Assembly: GCA_012934845.2 (NCBI GenBank)
Contig: WNNJ02002277.1
Location: 1 to 64,000 of the forward strand
DNA length: 64,000 bases
From: Pomphorhynchus laevis
Taxonomy: Eukaryota; Acanthocephala; Palaeacanthocephala; Echinorhynchida; Pomphorhynchidae
Direction of reading: 5' to 3'
Shown here: positions 13,626 to 27,111 of the stretch, one piece after another
Position numbering within the stretch: position 1 is the stretch's first letter
Layout: each line of letters begins with the position of its first letter
The notes under the pieces: generated by a model
What the model was told of the DNA's origin: nothing
The model's database searches: none
What the model saw: only the letters and a program-made list of their open reading frames with translations
Made by a program: the position numbers and the translations under genes

Positions 13626-16600
13626 ATGCAATATCAGTAAGTATCTACTCTTTATAATAAGTTACGATTTTTGTATTTTACTTAACGAGTAATGTCAAGT
13701 GGTTAACTGCGACACTAAAATGCAACATCTAAAGTTTGGTATCATTTATAAAGAACGAACACCAAATCGTAGAGAATTTCGTACATGCCAATTTTAATTT
13801 GTTTCATTTTGATGAAATAAAATTATAGACACGAGTATTTATTTTACTTTCACAAACTTTGGACAGTTAATCAGTAATTAATTTTTTTATTTCATCAAAA
13901 TGAAACAAATTATTACAAATCGTGGAAACATTTCGTTATAGTGGCATGCAATTGTAATGACAAAATATTAAATATATATTTCACAACTGGTAAAATAATA
14001 AAAGTTTTTATGTTAGGATGTAAACTCCCTGATATTAGTTTCCATAAATGTCTAAATTTTACATGTACATTTACACTTACATTAAAACTGCAATATTTCA
14101 TTATAAATTTATATTAATTATGAAAATTTGTGATTTAAATTTACAATTTTTTATTTAAATGCTTTGAGTGCTTTATAATATAAATGCTTTAAATGCTTTA
14201 TAACATAAATATAAGAATAAAAGTTTAGCCAAGTCATGATTATTAAAATGAAATTAGAATCCTGCAAATATCAAATATGACTAATGATTGAAAATTATAG
14301 ATTAAGAGTTAGATTTTATTAAAATAGAACAACCGAAATAGTGTATATATACCTTATATTGCCGAATTTATTCAGAGAGTAAAATTAAAAAAAATTAACA
14401 TGTAAAACATATTAAATTAAATTCATGAATCATTAAATATTATATTTCCAATATTTCAGTCAAATGTTACAAACACAATTTGCATTAAAGCATAGCAGGT
14501 CATCTAAATATTATTTTTATTTAACATAATATATTATTGTTGAATCTCAAATCTGTATTAGATGATGTTGGGGACCAAATAGAGCAATGCCCATGACCTT
14601 ATAATTACGATTTTTAATTTAATGATATTTCATTGAATATATGTTTAATTACATACATGTATTATACTTGTCGATTCCATTTTAAGGATAATTAGAATAG
14701 AAATTGTACTTCGTAACTAAGAAAGTGTTTACCGTGACATTTTTAGATTTTTAACTTCTTTGTTAAATCTTTATTGATCAAAGGTTCTTTTGTGAGAATG
14801 TTAATGATCAATAAAATGTATACATAAGTCATATTTTTAAAAATACATTGCGAAGAGCATTTAGTATAAAATTTTATTTAATTAAATGAAATATTCATAG
14901 CACTAAATTTTATATAATTTATAAAATTTCTATCATAAAAAGTTATTATTTTTATATTAAAAAGTTATTATTTAAACCGATCATTGCAGGAGTCTTCACC
15001 TAAGCATTACGAAACAAAAACATTTAGTGTAAATACTTTCTTTACATACCGCCTTGTTTCAAATGTAAAGTGAGCAAGTTTAACTAAATAAATTTACTTT
15101 TAAGAGTCAACATCATGGAAATCTAGTTTGTCAACCAAAAACATCCAGCTTACAATTTTTAATTTTTATATTACAGTTATTATATCACTGCCGAGGGAAT
15201 CTGCTTTAATTTTTGTATTGCTTTCAATACAAAATTTTTATCTAATTTTGTGCTATTTTGTTTGATAATTTTTAAATAAATATCATTGTTTTTAGAAGAG
15301 TAGCTAGTGATGGAAAAGAAAAACTTCAATCGTCTTTACGGAAAATAGAAAAGTCAGTTTATACGACTGCACAGCAGCTTATTGATTCATTTAACCTAAA
15401 AAATCGGAGCAAATATCTTTCATGTGAAGAACAAACTTGTAATAAACTTGACGTATGTTATTATTTTACTTATATGTTCAAATCAGCATTATTGTAGTTA
15501 TTTGAGAAAATTGATTTAATTCGAACTGTCGTTTTCTAAAGTATATATGGTGAAATACGTTATTATTCATCTGAATCAAAATATTTACTACTTATATTTG
15601 AAAATCATCATTATTGTAATTATTTGATGAATAAATGTCGATTTTTAAAGTATCTATGGATAGGTTTGACAAAACGTTACATGCAATATCGGATTAATGC
15701 TGAATTTTTTAAATTAGAATATCCCAGCAAACTAAGATTTCAGTAATGCAAAAGATCTTTGTTTTAACTGTTTAAACTCATTTAGTAGCCGTTCGATGTG
15801 CAGTTTTTTAATGTCGTTTGACTGTCCAATGACAATTGTTTAAGTAAAATCAGTTTAATCTCAGGTATTCAATAGGTACTTAATACAAGTATTGCTATTT
15901 TATTAAATAATTAAAACAAAATTTATTTTTGATATTGGAAAGTTACAATTAAAGGGTTACCCAAAAATGGGCCCTTATGCGATTATTGCTTGTCCCATGT
16001 CTGCTTTCTGACATGCGTATGTTTTCATCTTATTAGAATTGAAACATCCTTGTTGGCATTTAAATAATAATATTTTAACTATTATTTAATATTTTAAATA
16101 ACAATAATATTTTATTTTTATTATTTCGTAATTTTCTTAAATTTAAAATGAAACTCATACTACTTATAATTTTCTTAAGTAGTGTTTATATTTTTATATG
16201 TTAATTAAGATAAGCGTCAATTGTATTTTTAAAAATGTGGCATAGCGCTTTAAACGCGACCGACTTCAATTAGAGGCGTTTTCCATTAGAACAACGACAC
16301 TCAATTAAATTAAAATTTTTTTTCTGTTTTGTACTTTCGTCTCATGATTGCAACTTTAATTTTCTTGTATTAGAATATAAATCAAAGATTAAATGATAAA
16401 ATAATTGCTTTATTAGCGAAGATTTTGAAGAATATTTCATTGTATTTAATATAACTTGTTTATTTAAGGATAATTTACTTGTAAGTTGAAAGCCTATAAA
16501 AGTAATCATAAATCTTTTTTAAAATCTTAGCAAAATATCATTTGTAAATTGACACTTAAAATGTAATTCAAATTCAAATAAAAATGACTAAACAGTCCCA

Positions 16601-19600
16601 AATGCTGTTTAGCAATACTTTCAGCAATATTATCAGGTATATATTAGCTTCCTTTATAATTTGAAATATCAGCGTTCTCAAACAATTTCATTGCATACGC
16701 TAGATTCAATATACCAACTGTCAAAATAGATTAACGTTCATTTAATCAGTATTTTATGACTCACTTTTAGCTAAACAGATATGAATATAATATATTTTGT
16801 TATGAATATATTCTAATATTTTGTGATTTGAATTAATAAATTAGTATTCAGTTATTGTGCAATCAATTTTTGACGGATCATTAATTGACAATAGACAAAT
16901 TCGAATAAAGATCTGTATTATTAATATGACTACTTTTTAATAAATCTCGTCTCCGAATATTTACAATTCATATATACTCACCCTATGATACAATTGTATT
17001 CGGAGAGAAGTTGTAATTTTTATTTCAAATTTGCACAATTCACAAATATTCATCAACATTATATTATTTATTCTGTCTGTAATGCTTGATTCTAACAATA
17101 AGTTACAATCATTATTTTCTGCCTTATTTATTTTTATCGACGTTTACATAAGTTGCAACATTTTTATTTTGCTGTAATATTTTAATTCAAGTATTCTGCA
17201 TCAGAATATAAAACATATTATAAAATATAATATGTTTTAATATTATAAAATACATATAATATTACATACATATAAGTAATATAATATTTAATATAATTAA
17301 TATATTTAATATTAATACATATAATTTAATATTATAATATTATAATATGTTATAATATTATAAAATACAATATAAAACATACATAAGTTGCAACATTTTT
17401 ATTTTGCTGTAATATTTTAATTCAAGTATTCTGCATCAGAATATAAAACATATTTGATTTTAGACAATCCCGATTTTGCATCTTTATTTAAATAAATTCT
17501 TATTTTAAAATTGTGATACAATCGTATTAGAGTTATAAAATTAAAATGATTTAATACTAGTTCTTGATAATATTTCAAGAACTTTGATTACTATTAACAT
17601 TTGTATAACACTCAAATGCTTATCGAATACAGATAAATTTTAATTTTAAAGCAAAATGTATAACTTTAAATAATTTGAAAATCAAAATTTTTAATTTTGT
17701 TAGAAATTCGAAAGCTTAAAGAAAGAGTGGATCGAAATCATTCATTTTCCAAGTTAAATGAGTATTTTTTAAATTTGTTCTTTATTTAAATTATAGTTTA
17801 TTACCATTTCAATCTCGAATTTCTTCTATTGTATTCTTGAATTTAAATATTTATCAAAGTTTTTCTTTAAGATGTTTAATTCAATGAATCAATTATCAGT
17901 AGAACTTTATCGCGTATGCATGAAATACGCTCATTGTTTGGAAATAATGGCGCTCGTAGAAAGTGATCTTAGTCAAATATTTCGACAACATTCGATGGAA
18001 TGTGATCCCAGTGGTGCAGAGTTTCTTAGCAATACCAGCAAGTTGTTTGCTGTGTTTTCTACTAACAGGTAGGTGCTGGTATATTAATATGTGATTATGG
18101 TGCTGTACGATTATGATATTTATTGAAGATGCTTTAAGCCATTGAAATATGATATTGCATTTTAATACTTGATAAAAATCGTTTATTCTTTTACAAGATA
18201 AGTCAGTCGTCCACGTTCAATGCTTTTAATTGTCGAATATAATATTCGACCGCTGAATGTTTCTTAATCATTCACAAAATCTAGAAGTTTACAGAGTTTG
18301 TGCCTTTAATTTGAAACTTTAAATATTTAAGATTATTAAATTATTAAATATTTAAGATTATTATTTTAGACTTTAAATCTTTATGCTTGTAAGTAAACAC
18401 TGAATGTTTGTGATACTTACACTAATTTTTGACCTGATAATTTTACAATTAGTATGCTAATTGTGTCCGAATAATAATATAATTGTTTCATTATCTTGCA
18501 ATATTTATCTTGAATTTTGTAATCTTAAATTTTATTGATAATTTCGTACTTTTAGGGCGTCTATTAAGGAACCTATTAATGCCCTGATGAATGAGGTGCG
18601 TACATTCAAGACAAAAGCAATTGCTGATACCTTTGTAACAATAAAGAAAATGCAGGAGGCACGTAGTAAATACAACGGTATACTATTATGGATGAAAAAA
18701 TCGACTTCATCTTTGGATCCCGAAAATATTCATGCAATCGAGAAGTATCGTAAGGTATGTACCGACAAATGTATAATTAAATGCTATTCAGATTCTAATT
18801 ACTGAAACATTATATCACATTTTTTTATTTACATATTAACAGTTAAAATGAACTTACTTGATTAATATAATAATTCGCATGGTTAGAAGATATAAAAATA
18901 AATATTAATTATTAATAATTTAATAAAACTTTAAATATATAAATAACGTTGAATAACTTTAAATTTATAGTAAAAATACATATAATAATTTAATTAATTA
19001 ATTTAATTATTAATTAATTAATTAATTTTTATTGTTAATTTAATATATTTATTTTTAAGTTGAACAAAATATAATGAAAAATATAAAATATTTAAATAAA
19101 TTTACAAAGAAGTATTGAAGCTGGATCAAATAAAAGAGAAATTTTTTTAATATTTTGCCAACTTTGTTTAGCGTCTTCAGAAGTAATTCTCAGAATTACT
19201 TCTTCAGAAGTAATTTTCTTTCTTTATTTGATCCAGCTCCGATAAGTCTTTATCAAATTGTAATTTTCTGAAGATGCTAACGGAAGTTAGCGAAATATCA
19301 AATATAATTTCCTCTTTTCTTTGATCCAACTCCAATAATTCTTTATCAATAAAATGGATCATTGTCAACTATTTATAAAAAGTAAATTTACAATTAAAAT
19401 CAAACAATAACCAGAAAAGTGTAAAAGTTTAAAGGGTACTCTATAGATTGTTTAGTGTGAGATCATGAAGATCGATTGAAATCGAGACTGTTGATCCTGT
19501 TATGGATGCTTAATTCTATCTATTAAATAATTGATAAATCACAAAAGATTACTTTAGCAGCCACAGAATCCTTCCTTCATGACTTGAAATTTGATGAACC

Positions 19601-22600
19601 CTGACTACTAACGGTCCCATTGTCACAGCCGTGTTTGTTTCAACCCATTTCTGCCACATATTGGTAATCTACACCAACAAATTGAAGAATTTATGTATTA
19701 ACGTTTTCCCCTTTAGGCTTTTTCAATTGTTTGTTTAAGCTGTCAATTATTTTATATAGAACAAAAATAATTATATATAATGGTTCGAACCGCACTTGTT
19801 TAATGATTATTCTAATTGCACATGGGGAATATATTAACGGTACACCAAAATGCACTTTAGTTTTTATTAAGATTATTTCTCATTAAAAGAAGTATTTATT
19901 GTAGAACAAATACGAAAGTATTTAGTTTAGAAAAAAATCATTAAGAAAATGTATTTTTCCTAATGTATTTTTAAAAGTACATTAGGAAATCTATTTTAAA
20001 AATGTTTGCTGCATGATGCAGATTGTGTTTATATTCAGACTTTTTAAACACGGATCGATTTAAGGTCAAAACTGGCAAAATCGTTTTATTTCCACGTTAA
20101 TTAGCTACTCATCGTTCTATTAAATAGTTCCTTATAATTGCATAATAGTTCACCGCGTTTATAAGTTGAAAATCAGTGGCAAAATAACAAGAGTTTATAT
20201 CAAGCACAATGCCTTAAGCAATGTGCTGGCTCTGTGTTTTATTTGCTTCTGGTTTACTTTTTAAAAATAATAAAGTATTTCAAATCTTGAAACGCGAAAT
20301 AGAAATGATTTGCCATTATTTAAAAAGTTAAAGTTTAGCTTTTTAAAGCACAACCATCTTAATAACTAATATTTCATTTTATTAAAATATGAAATATTGA
20401 AGTCATACTAATATTAATATATTAAAATATACATATTTGCATTAATTATAATATATTAAAATTAATAAAACATTGATACAAATATTTGTTAATGCTTTTC
20501 ATTTTAAAAATATTAGTCAATAAAATTGTACAATTTGTAACCTTTAAAACCAGGTACAGTCAGATGTGAAAAAATCATTTCAAAATTACGAACAATTGAA
20601 ACGTGATGTTTGTGAAAAAGTCAACATGCTATTCGCCTCAAGGTGTTCAATGTTTTCAAACACATTGGCTGTATATTTAAAGACATTAAAAGATTTCTAC
20701 AGCGAAACGCATAGTATGTGCGATTCTGTACTCAATAGTGGCCCTGGCACTTTTCGGTTTAGCATCATAAAGGTACGCTTAATTTTCGTCTTACTTATTA
20801 CTGTTTGCTGATAATTCACAGGCAAATCTGTATTTCTAAATGTTTAGATGTAAATATAGTTATGATTACGAAATATAAAATTTTGTAATATTCTAGTCCG
20901 GCTGATTTATTGATGACATTTTCTGTCATGCTTAAGTAATTTTTTGAATCTCGGGATCATTATATCGATCAGGTCAACATCCTTAATTATAAGTTAGTAA
21001 AGCTTTTTGATTTGATAACTTATACAAACAAAATCAGCGAATACCCGATATAATCCTTTAATCAATTTTCGTTCCTGTAACGATTAACATTATTTGTTTA
21101 ATTATTAATTGGAATAATTAATAATATTTTTAATAATTTTTTATTATTAATGCATTAAATGGGGATACGCCTCAAACTACAACTCTTAATTAACACGTGA
21201 CATAAATCTATTACGCAACATTTTATAAAATTATAAAATTACAAAATGTAATTATAAAATGATTGAGTTTATTTTATAAAGACTTTTATTTTCTTAGACC
21301 ACTTCTTATTGATTCGCGAACTGTCCTTATGCAATTACATCAATATACTATATAAAATTCAAATAACTATCACACGATACAATATTAAAATTAAAAGTTA
21401 TCTTCTGATTTTTCGCCAGAGGCCTCTTTGCTACATGAACCATCTTATCTTCAAAATACTTATACTTTTTATATACTAGTTATAGTTCTAAAGTCGAATA
21501 GAGCTGTTGGCATAAACAGTATTAAATACTAAACACATAATATTATTTTATTTCAAATATAAAGTTATTAGCTGTAATAACTTTATAAACAGTATTTACA
21601 AATACAGGCGGATTTTCATGTATAGCACTACATGAAATGCAATACTATTTGCCACTACAATTCTATTTACCATTCATGTATGACAAATAGAATTGTATTC
21701 AATTCTATTTGAGCAAAACTTTCCATCGCTTTCTTTGATTATGAAACTTCCAAATGTTCGGGAATTCAACGGAAGGCGGAAATTGGATATCACTATCCAA
21801 TAAGAGTTGGCCTGAATCCCAATTTGAATCACGCGAATGAAATGTTGCCGTCTCTATTAAGGCGAAATGTTTCTGAGGAAAAAAGACAAGGGTTGCTATC
21901 TAGTAAGATAAGCTAATATGAAAGACAAAACCTTGCGGAACAAGCAAAAGAAGAATTTAAGAAAATTCTATTTTATTCTATCAGTTTGCATAAAATTCCG
22001 AATAGACAAATCCTGCCACCAAAGTGCCGATAACCTATTTGTAACCCTTGAAAGAAACATCATTTGAAAATAATTCCCGGCTGAATATTAGTCTGTTGAT
22101 CGTAAAAGATTGAACGTACTCATACAAAAAGCAATCTTACAAGCAATTCTATCAAAATGATTAGTAAAACTTCACTTAGAGGACAGAATAACGCCAACGT
22201 AGCAGAATTGCGTACAAATTTGCAAATTCATATCGTTATGGATCAAAACATCATTTTATGATAACCTACCACCCCTCGGAATTTTAACACATTAGCTTTC
22301 ACTAGATTTATATGCAAAATATTTGCCATACAATACAGTTTGAGCCTAACCAATGTTGAACTCACATCGCCTATTTTTGACGAATATATAACCAGATTAT
22401 CTGCATATAAAAGACGAGAAGAGTTAGATTCACATACATTAAAATGGAAGATGAAATTGAAGTAAATACATGAATGGAATAGGCAAGACGCAAGGGGACA
22501 CACAAAAAGTTGAGTAGTTCGTTTAAGAGATATAAAAGAATTGTGCGTTGGTTAAGATGACTAGGGAATGCATATATTGTTTATTGTGATGGAAAAGTCA

Positions 22601-25600
22601 TATTGCAAGAACATAGACGTTGTTTGAAGAGTGAAAGCGTCGATAAAGAACGGACGAAAGCTGGCAAAGAATTCTAGGCAAGTGGATTAACGACGATTAA
22701 AGGGCGGAGATTATAGTTGATTGAGTGCGGAGAGCCGTTGATAAGTTAAATTTAAATAGTTAAATTTACTTATACATGCTGGCATATCATATACAAATAG
22801 ACTGAACACAAGTGGGCTAAGAAAATTAATTATAACAAAAATTATAAAATTTATTAAAAAATTTATTTATTTAATAATTTCGTATTTGATGAATACGAAA
22901 TTTGTGCTTTTTTGTGTATTTGTTTAAAGCATAAAGTGGTAAATAAAACGTAGCTTTATATTTCAAGTTTAAAAAACGACACAAATGTGTAGATCACACT
23001 TTTTTACATTTATTTTATGACGTTATAGGCATAACGTCATAATTAGAACATCGTTTTTCAATAAACTTTCAATACATATCGTGATACATCTTTTATATTG
23101 TACTGAGATTAAGCTTTAATCTGTTTCATTTGAGGATTTAAATGAATTGTCCAATGCATGTTCAAATAGCTCAAACGATACAAACCTGTAAGTTTAATTA
23201 AGATTTTGAGGCTTTTATTACTGTTTTTGTTAATGATTTTTAATTATGTAACGTTGTATCGTTTTTAAAATGTCTCTTTTGTTATAGACTCACTATCAAA
23301 ATAAATTTAAAAAATGCAATTTTTAAATTAAACTATCTCATCATTGAATTGTCATTGTTTAAAAGATGTTTTTTAAAAGATATTACAATAGCAATGACCT
23401 CTTCCAAGGAGGTGAGCTCTTCTGTTTGTTCTAAAGAATATACTTTTACAAAAGAAGGCATATTTATCAGATTGTGGAGACTCCTAAAATGCTATTTCCA
23501 ATAACCAAGAATTTTCTCAATGTCAGTAAGCATAGATCCTCTCTTGTCATAGACTGTTTGAGGAGGTTTCTGCTTTCCAACACGAAGGTTCCTGATCGTC
23601 CTCCAGAACATCTTTGAAACTGACATATAACCAAGTTCTAAGTGCTCTTTACACTTCTCCAAGCCGCCTTTATCGCTTCAGTAACTGCTCGAGCTGAATC
23701 TCTCTTTGCTCTTCGGTACTTGTCTACAGCTTCCACTGATTTATCCGACAAAGTTGCCTTATAAGCGAGCTTCTTCTGTTAAACAAAATATCTAACTGTT
23801 GGTGTCCACCAAGCAGTTCGAGTATTTCCTCCGTAACAATCACCTAATGCTTTCAAGCCACAACTTTTAAAAGTTGCTTTGGCAAGTGAGGGTCTGAACA
23901 TCTTCCATTCTTGATCAATGGTCTTCACCTCTTCTGGCGACCGGGAGAAGTCCTCACGGATGTAACACAAAAAACGTTCTTTGACATAAACATCTATTAG
24001 ATTCTTCCAGCACGCCCTCACGCAATTTACGATAGGAGAGTCCGTTCCTCCACAATACTCCCTTCCAAATGCTACTGTTGATACCAACCTGAGAATTAAA
24101 GTCACCAAAAAAAACGAGGAAATATTTCACCGGAGTACTATCAAGCAGGCAGAAACGGATGATATTTCACATAGACTGCGTTTTCCGAGATAATGTTAGA
24201 AGCATACACACCCACAATAGCTATCCCATTGCCTCTTTGACTAAAAGTATCAGAGACGCCATCTTTTTGTTCACAGGATTAAACATATCTACCACGAACA
24301 ACAACCGGGGACTTGTAAGCATCCCTTCAGCCGCCTGCCGTCTCTTTCCCTTGGTGACTCCCGAATAGTTCAAGGCCTAACCTTGAACTATAAAACCAAG
24401 ATCCAAAAGTTTAGTTCCAGTTTCAGAATAGTGAAGAGAAGTCACTCCGACAATTTCTAGACAGAAGTGAATCATCTCTTCAACTAATTCTGGTTCCTTT
24501 CCCGCCAGCGAAATGAAATTCTACGTTTCTATATGACGGCTAGTCTGCTTCAGATGTTGATGTCTCTTTCGCTGTCTCCGTACAACTGCCTGGTCACAGT
24601 GCACCCGACAATGAAAACTACTCCGGTCATTGGTGAGTTGACCATTGTTCTTCGCACTTGATTTATGTTTTGTAAATTTGTTTCTTGTCATTTTCATTGT
24701 CTTGGTTTGTTTGCTCGGCTATCTCCCGTTCTCAATATTCTTTGATGATCCAACATCGCTACTGTAAGGAAACAGGTCTCCGAGACTGTCTCCCGCCTTT
24801 TCGCCCATTGCCCAATCTGCCGTTGGAATCATCAGAGTGATTTTGTTTGCTCGGCTATCTCCCGTTCCCGATATCATTTGATGATCCAGCTACTGTAAGA
24901 AAACATGCCTCAGTGGCTCTCTTAGCCTTTTCGTCCATTGAACAATCCTCCGTTGTAGTCATCGGAGGGATCTGAGATGATCTTTGAAAGGACTATCCCT
25001 ACGGCTGATGCAAGCCGGCCAATTATTTAGCCGTTGATCGACTAATGTCGAATAGACGTTGCCTAAGCTGCTCCAGCAAGAGGCTAATTGGTAACAGGTG
25101 CCAGCTTAATACTTAACTATAATCTAGCGCCCCATTATAACATCCACTTTCACCTAGAGATCAATAATATATATAAATTATGTATACTTTATAAATAATG
25201 TTAATAAAGGATGCCATTTTGATAAATATGCATTATATCAAAATAAGTAATGTAATATAAACAACCGTTATATTTCGTTAAAGATTGTTATGCTCGTCAT
25301 CGTCCGACCTAAAAGATTTAAACGAATTGAAAAATTTAAACGAATTGTATCTAAATCATATCCAAGATGAAACTAACAGGGATGAAAATAACAAATCTTT
25401 ATTGACGGACAAAATTATGGAAGATATGAAAACATCCAACGATCAACTTCCTTCGAATTTTTCTCCATCTCTACTATTGCTCAATTATGATAATTGTGGT
25501 AAGTGCTTATTTGCAGTTTCTCTTTTCAGTGAAACTGAAAAGTTAAAAACGTAAAGTTATAAAAGTTAAAAAACATTATGCTAGAAAACTTTAAAGCACC

Positions 25601-27111
25601 ACAAGTGTCTCAATAGACTTCGTCAATACTCTTGATAACATGAGGCTAAACTAAAAGCGTTTTTACAGTCTTTAAATTTTGGTGTGACAAAATCATTATT
25701 CATGCCTTGATGTAAAATTCTTAGTTACAACTTTGGCATAGAAAAATTTTTATTCAGTAATGATTCAGGTTGAAATTCTTAATTAATTATAAATTTAATA
25801 GAAATTGAATTTTCATTTAAAAATTCAATTAATTATTCACAACCTTAAGACAGCACTGTTGAAAAATCAACTGTACCTAGAAAGCAAAAGTAGCGACGAC
25901 GTTTTATTTTGCACTGTACAAATGAAAAAATAAAATAAAAAAAATAATAAATAAATAAATTTATATTAGTAACTATAAATTAAAGTTAATAAAATTATAT
26001 AAATTAAAATAAATTATCAATGGAAAATTGGAAAATTAATATTATAAATTATAATTAAATTAAAAATCCGATTTAACGGGAAAGCATTTTTGCCAAAAAT
26101 TTTGCTTGAAGAAAATTTTTGAATTGTTTAATTGGTTAATTTAACAGTGGACTAAAATAAGATAAAATATCAAATAGCAAGAAATAATATTAATTTCTAT
26201 AAATCATATTAAACATGTATGAGCATACAGGTTTCGAATAAAGAGATTACGTTTCAAAGACACAGTAACACATTAAATATAAGTATAATATATAATTATA
26301 TTGATATCAAAAATCATTATAATTTACTATATAAAAAAATAAACCATTCAGTTCATAAATTATAATGAACATAATAAATCAATTAATGAATTTTTACTTT
26401 ATAATTTTACTTATAATTTTTATCATTTACAAATATAATATTAAAAATATAATATAAATTAAACATAATATATTTATTACGCAATTAATAATAAAATATA
26501 ATGATTATATTATAAAAAGTTTAATTATCTTTAACAATAACAATTTAATTTTTAATTTAAAACTACAAAAATAATTTTTAATTTTATAAATTTTAATTTA
26601 AATGCGTGAATATAATTTATCTGTAAACCTTTTGGATTACAAAAGGTTGTAAATTTTTATTTAAAATTGTAATTAATTTATTTGTAAACCTTTTGGATTT
26701 CAAAAGGTTGTCAATTTTTATTTACAAAATTTTGAAAGGCCGGAAATTTAATGGATCGACTTATAAACTAAATTTTACTATTTTTTACTATTCAAACGTT
26801 CCTGTGTTTGAATAGAAATATATAATTTACCGTATAATTAGATTAATATATTAATATAATCTAATACTATTTAAAAATCTAATTTCCTGATCAATTTTAT
26901 AATTGCCATTTAGATATACTCAAATGTTTTGAAAACGAAACGAATTTGACAGAACAGCCATCCGTACGTATATTGTAGTATTTTAATTATGATTAAAGTT
27001 TAACTTTTTAAGTCATCTTGGCCTGAATGGTTAAATGAGCTGGGCTCTGCAAATCCCGATACTGATCTATCACATATATTTAGCCAACCAAAGAATAAAC
27101 AAGATCTCTAG
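13626..27111 (+). CDS. ICA1: ICA1/ICA69 homologue (arfaptin-homology BAR domain protein)
   Basis: Exons read at 13626-13636 (least certain), 15296-15452, 17872-18068, 18556-18754, 20554-20772, 23135-23187, 25284-25498, 26914-26963 and 27013-27111. They total 1200 nt (399 residues) with consistent phases. Exons 2-5 form the AH/BAR domain; the strips ILLWMKKS..LDPE, KYRKVQ, DVCEKV and FASRC match ICA69 in order. Exons 6-7 are an acidic, Ser/Asn-rich linker. The final exon, with a WPEWLNELGS..PDTD stretch, corresponds to the conserved C-terminal tail of ICA69. Family members (C. elegans RIC-19) bind Rab2 and PICK1 and act at the Golgi in dense-core vesicle formation. The start is inferred: ATG at 13626 gives an 11-nt coding exon ending at a GTAAGT donor in the right phase. 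Exon 6 was accepted because its phase joins exons 5 and 7, which otherwise do not join. Large introns hold LINE debris. Confidence 0.9.
13637..15295 (+). other. First ICA1 intron (inferred)
   Basis: Contains the inverted copy of the 270-bp repeat. A phrase GGATGTAAACTCCCTGATATTAG near 14015 also occurs at about 740 in variant form. No alternative ICA1 first exon was clear. Confidence 0.5.
14252..14518 (-). repeat. About 270-bp dispersed repeat, copy 2, inverted
   Basis: Reverse complement of about 5420-5690 with a few differences. Lies in the first ICA1 intron, about 1.2 kb before the second 243-bp copy, so the right-hand pair is rearranged relative to the left-hand pair. Confidence 0.85.
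15453..17871 (+). other. ICA1 intron
   Basis: Contains the 243-bp repeat copy and a pair of 70-bp direct repeats (about 17149-17220 and 17383-17455, phrase CATAAGTTGCAACATTTTTA) around an ATAT-rich block. No exon seen. Confidence 0.6.
15707..15949 (+). repeat. 243-bp dispersed repeat, copy 2
   Basis: Near-identical to 4854-5096. Lies in the ICA1 intron after the exon ending at 15452. Confidence 0.9.
18755..20553 (+). other. ICA1 intron
   Basis: TTAATTAA-rich block at about 18900-19060, then the foldback element. The flanking exons join exactly (AAG|GTA CAG). Nothing else seen. Confidence 0.6.
19108..19345. mobile_element. Second copy of the foldback element, internally duplicated
   Basis: Carries the same end motif (TGATCCAGCTCC), the same GAAGATGCTAACGGAAGTTAGCG core and the final CTCCAATAATTCTTTATC. 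An inner hairpin (ACTTCTTCAGAAGTAATT) sits beside a further arm, so it looks like one and a half hairpins. Lies in the ICA1 intron 18755-20553. Confidence 0.8.
21700..22505 (-). mobile_element. Decayed LINE reverse-transcriptase fragment
   Basis: On the minus strand about 22503-22243 reads LLYADNLVIYSSKIGD followed by YC..NILHINLVKANVLKF. This is the RT catalytic block (YADD decayed to YADN) and the following L..YC..N.L.IN..K conserved segment. Upstream bases toward 22740 also read as weak RT-like sequence with stops. Dead copy, in the ICA1 intron before the small exon at 23135. Confidence 0.7.
23400..25110 (-). mobile_element. RTE-like LINE endonuclease and linker fragment
   Basis: Minus-strand translation shows FFGDFNSQVG near 24115-24080, the GDFN catalytic block of an APE-type endonuclease. 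A frameshift away follow WWTPTVR..V and KK.AY....DKSVEAVDKYRRAKRDSARAVTEAIKAAW, typical of RTE/BovB-like LINE linkers. Markedly more GC-rich than the flanks. Stops and frameshifts show it is dead. Lies in the ICA1 intron 23188-25283. Confidence 0.75.
24711..24980. repeat. 136-bp tandem duplication inside LINE debris
   Basis: TTGCTCGGCTATCTCCCGTT starts at 24711 and again at 24847, each followed by similar GATGATCCA, CTACTGTAAG and CCTTTTCG phrases. Two diverged copies. Confidence 0.8.
25499..26913 (+). other. ICA1 intron
   Basis: Very AT-rich. Holds a short direct repeat with AACCTTTTGGATT..CAAAAGGTTGT at about 26630 and 26690. No exon seen. Confidence 0.55.

Noticed and set aside
24159-24368. 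69-codon plus-strand frame in ICA1 intron
   Set aside because: Antisense of the RTE-like LINE endonuclease region, whose minus strand carries GDFNSQVG.
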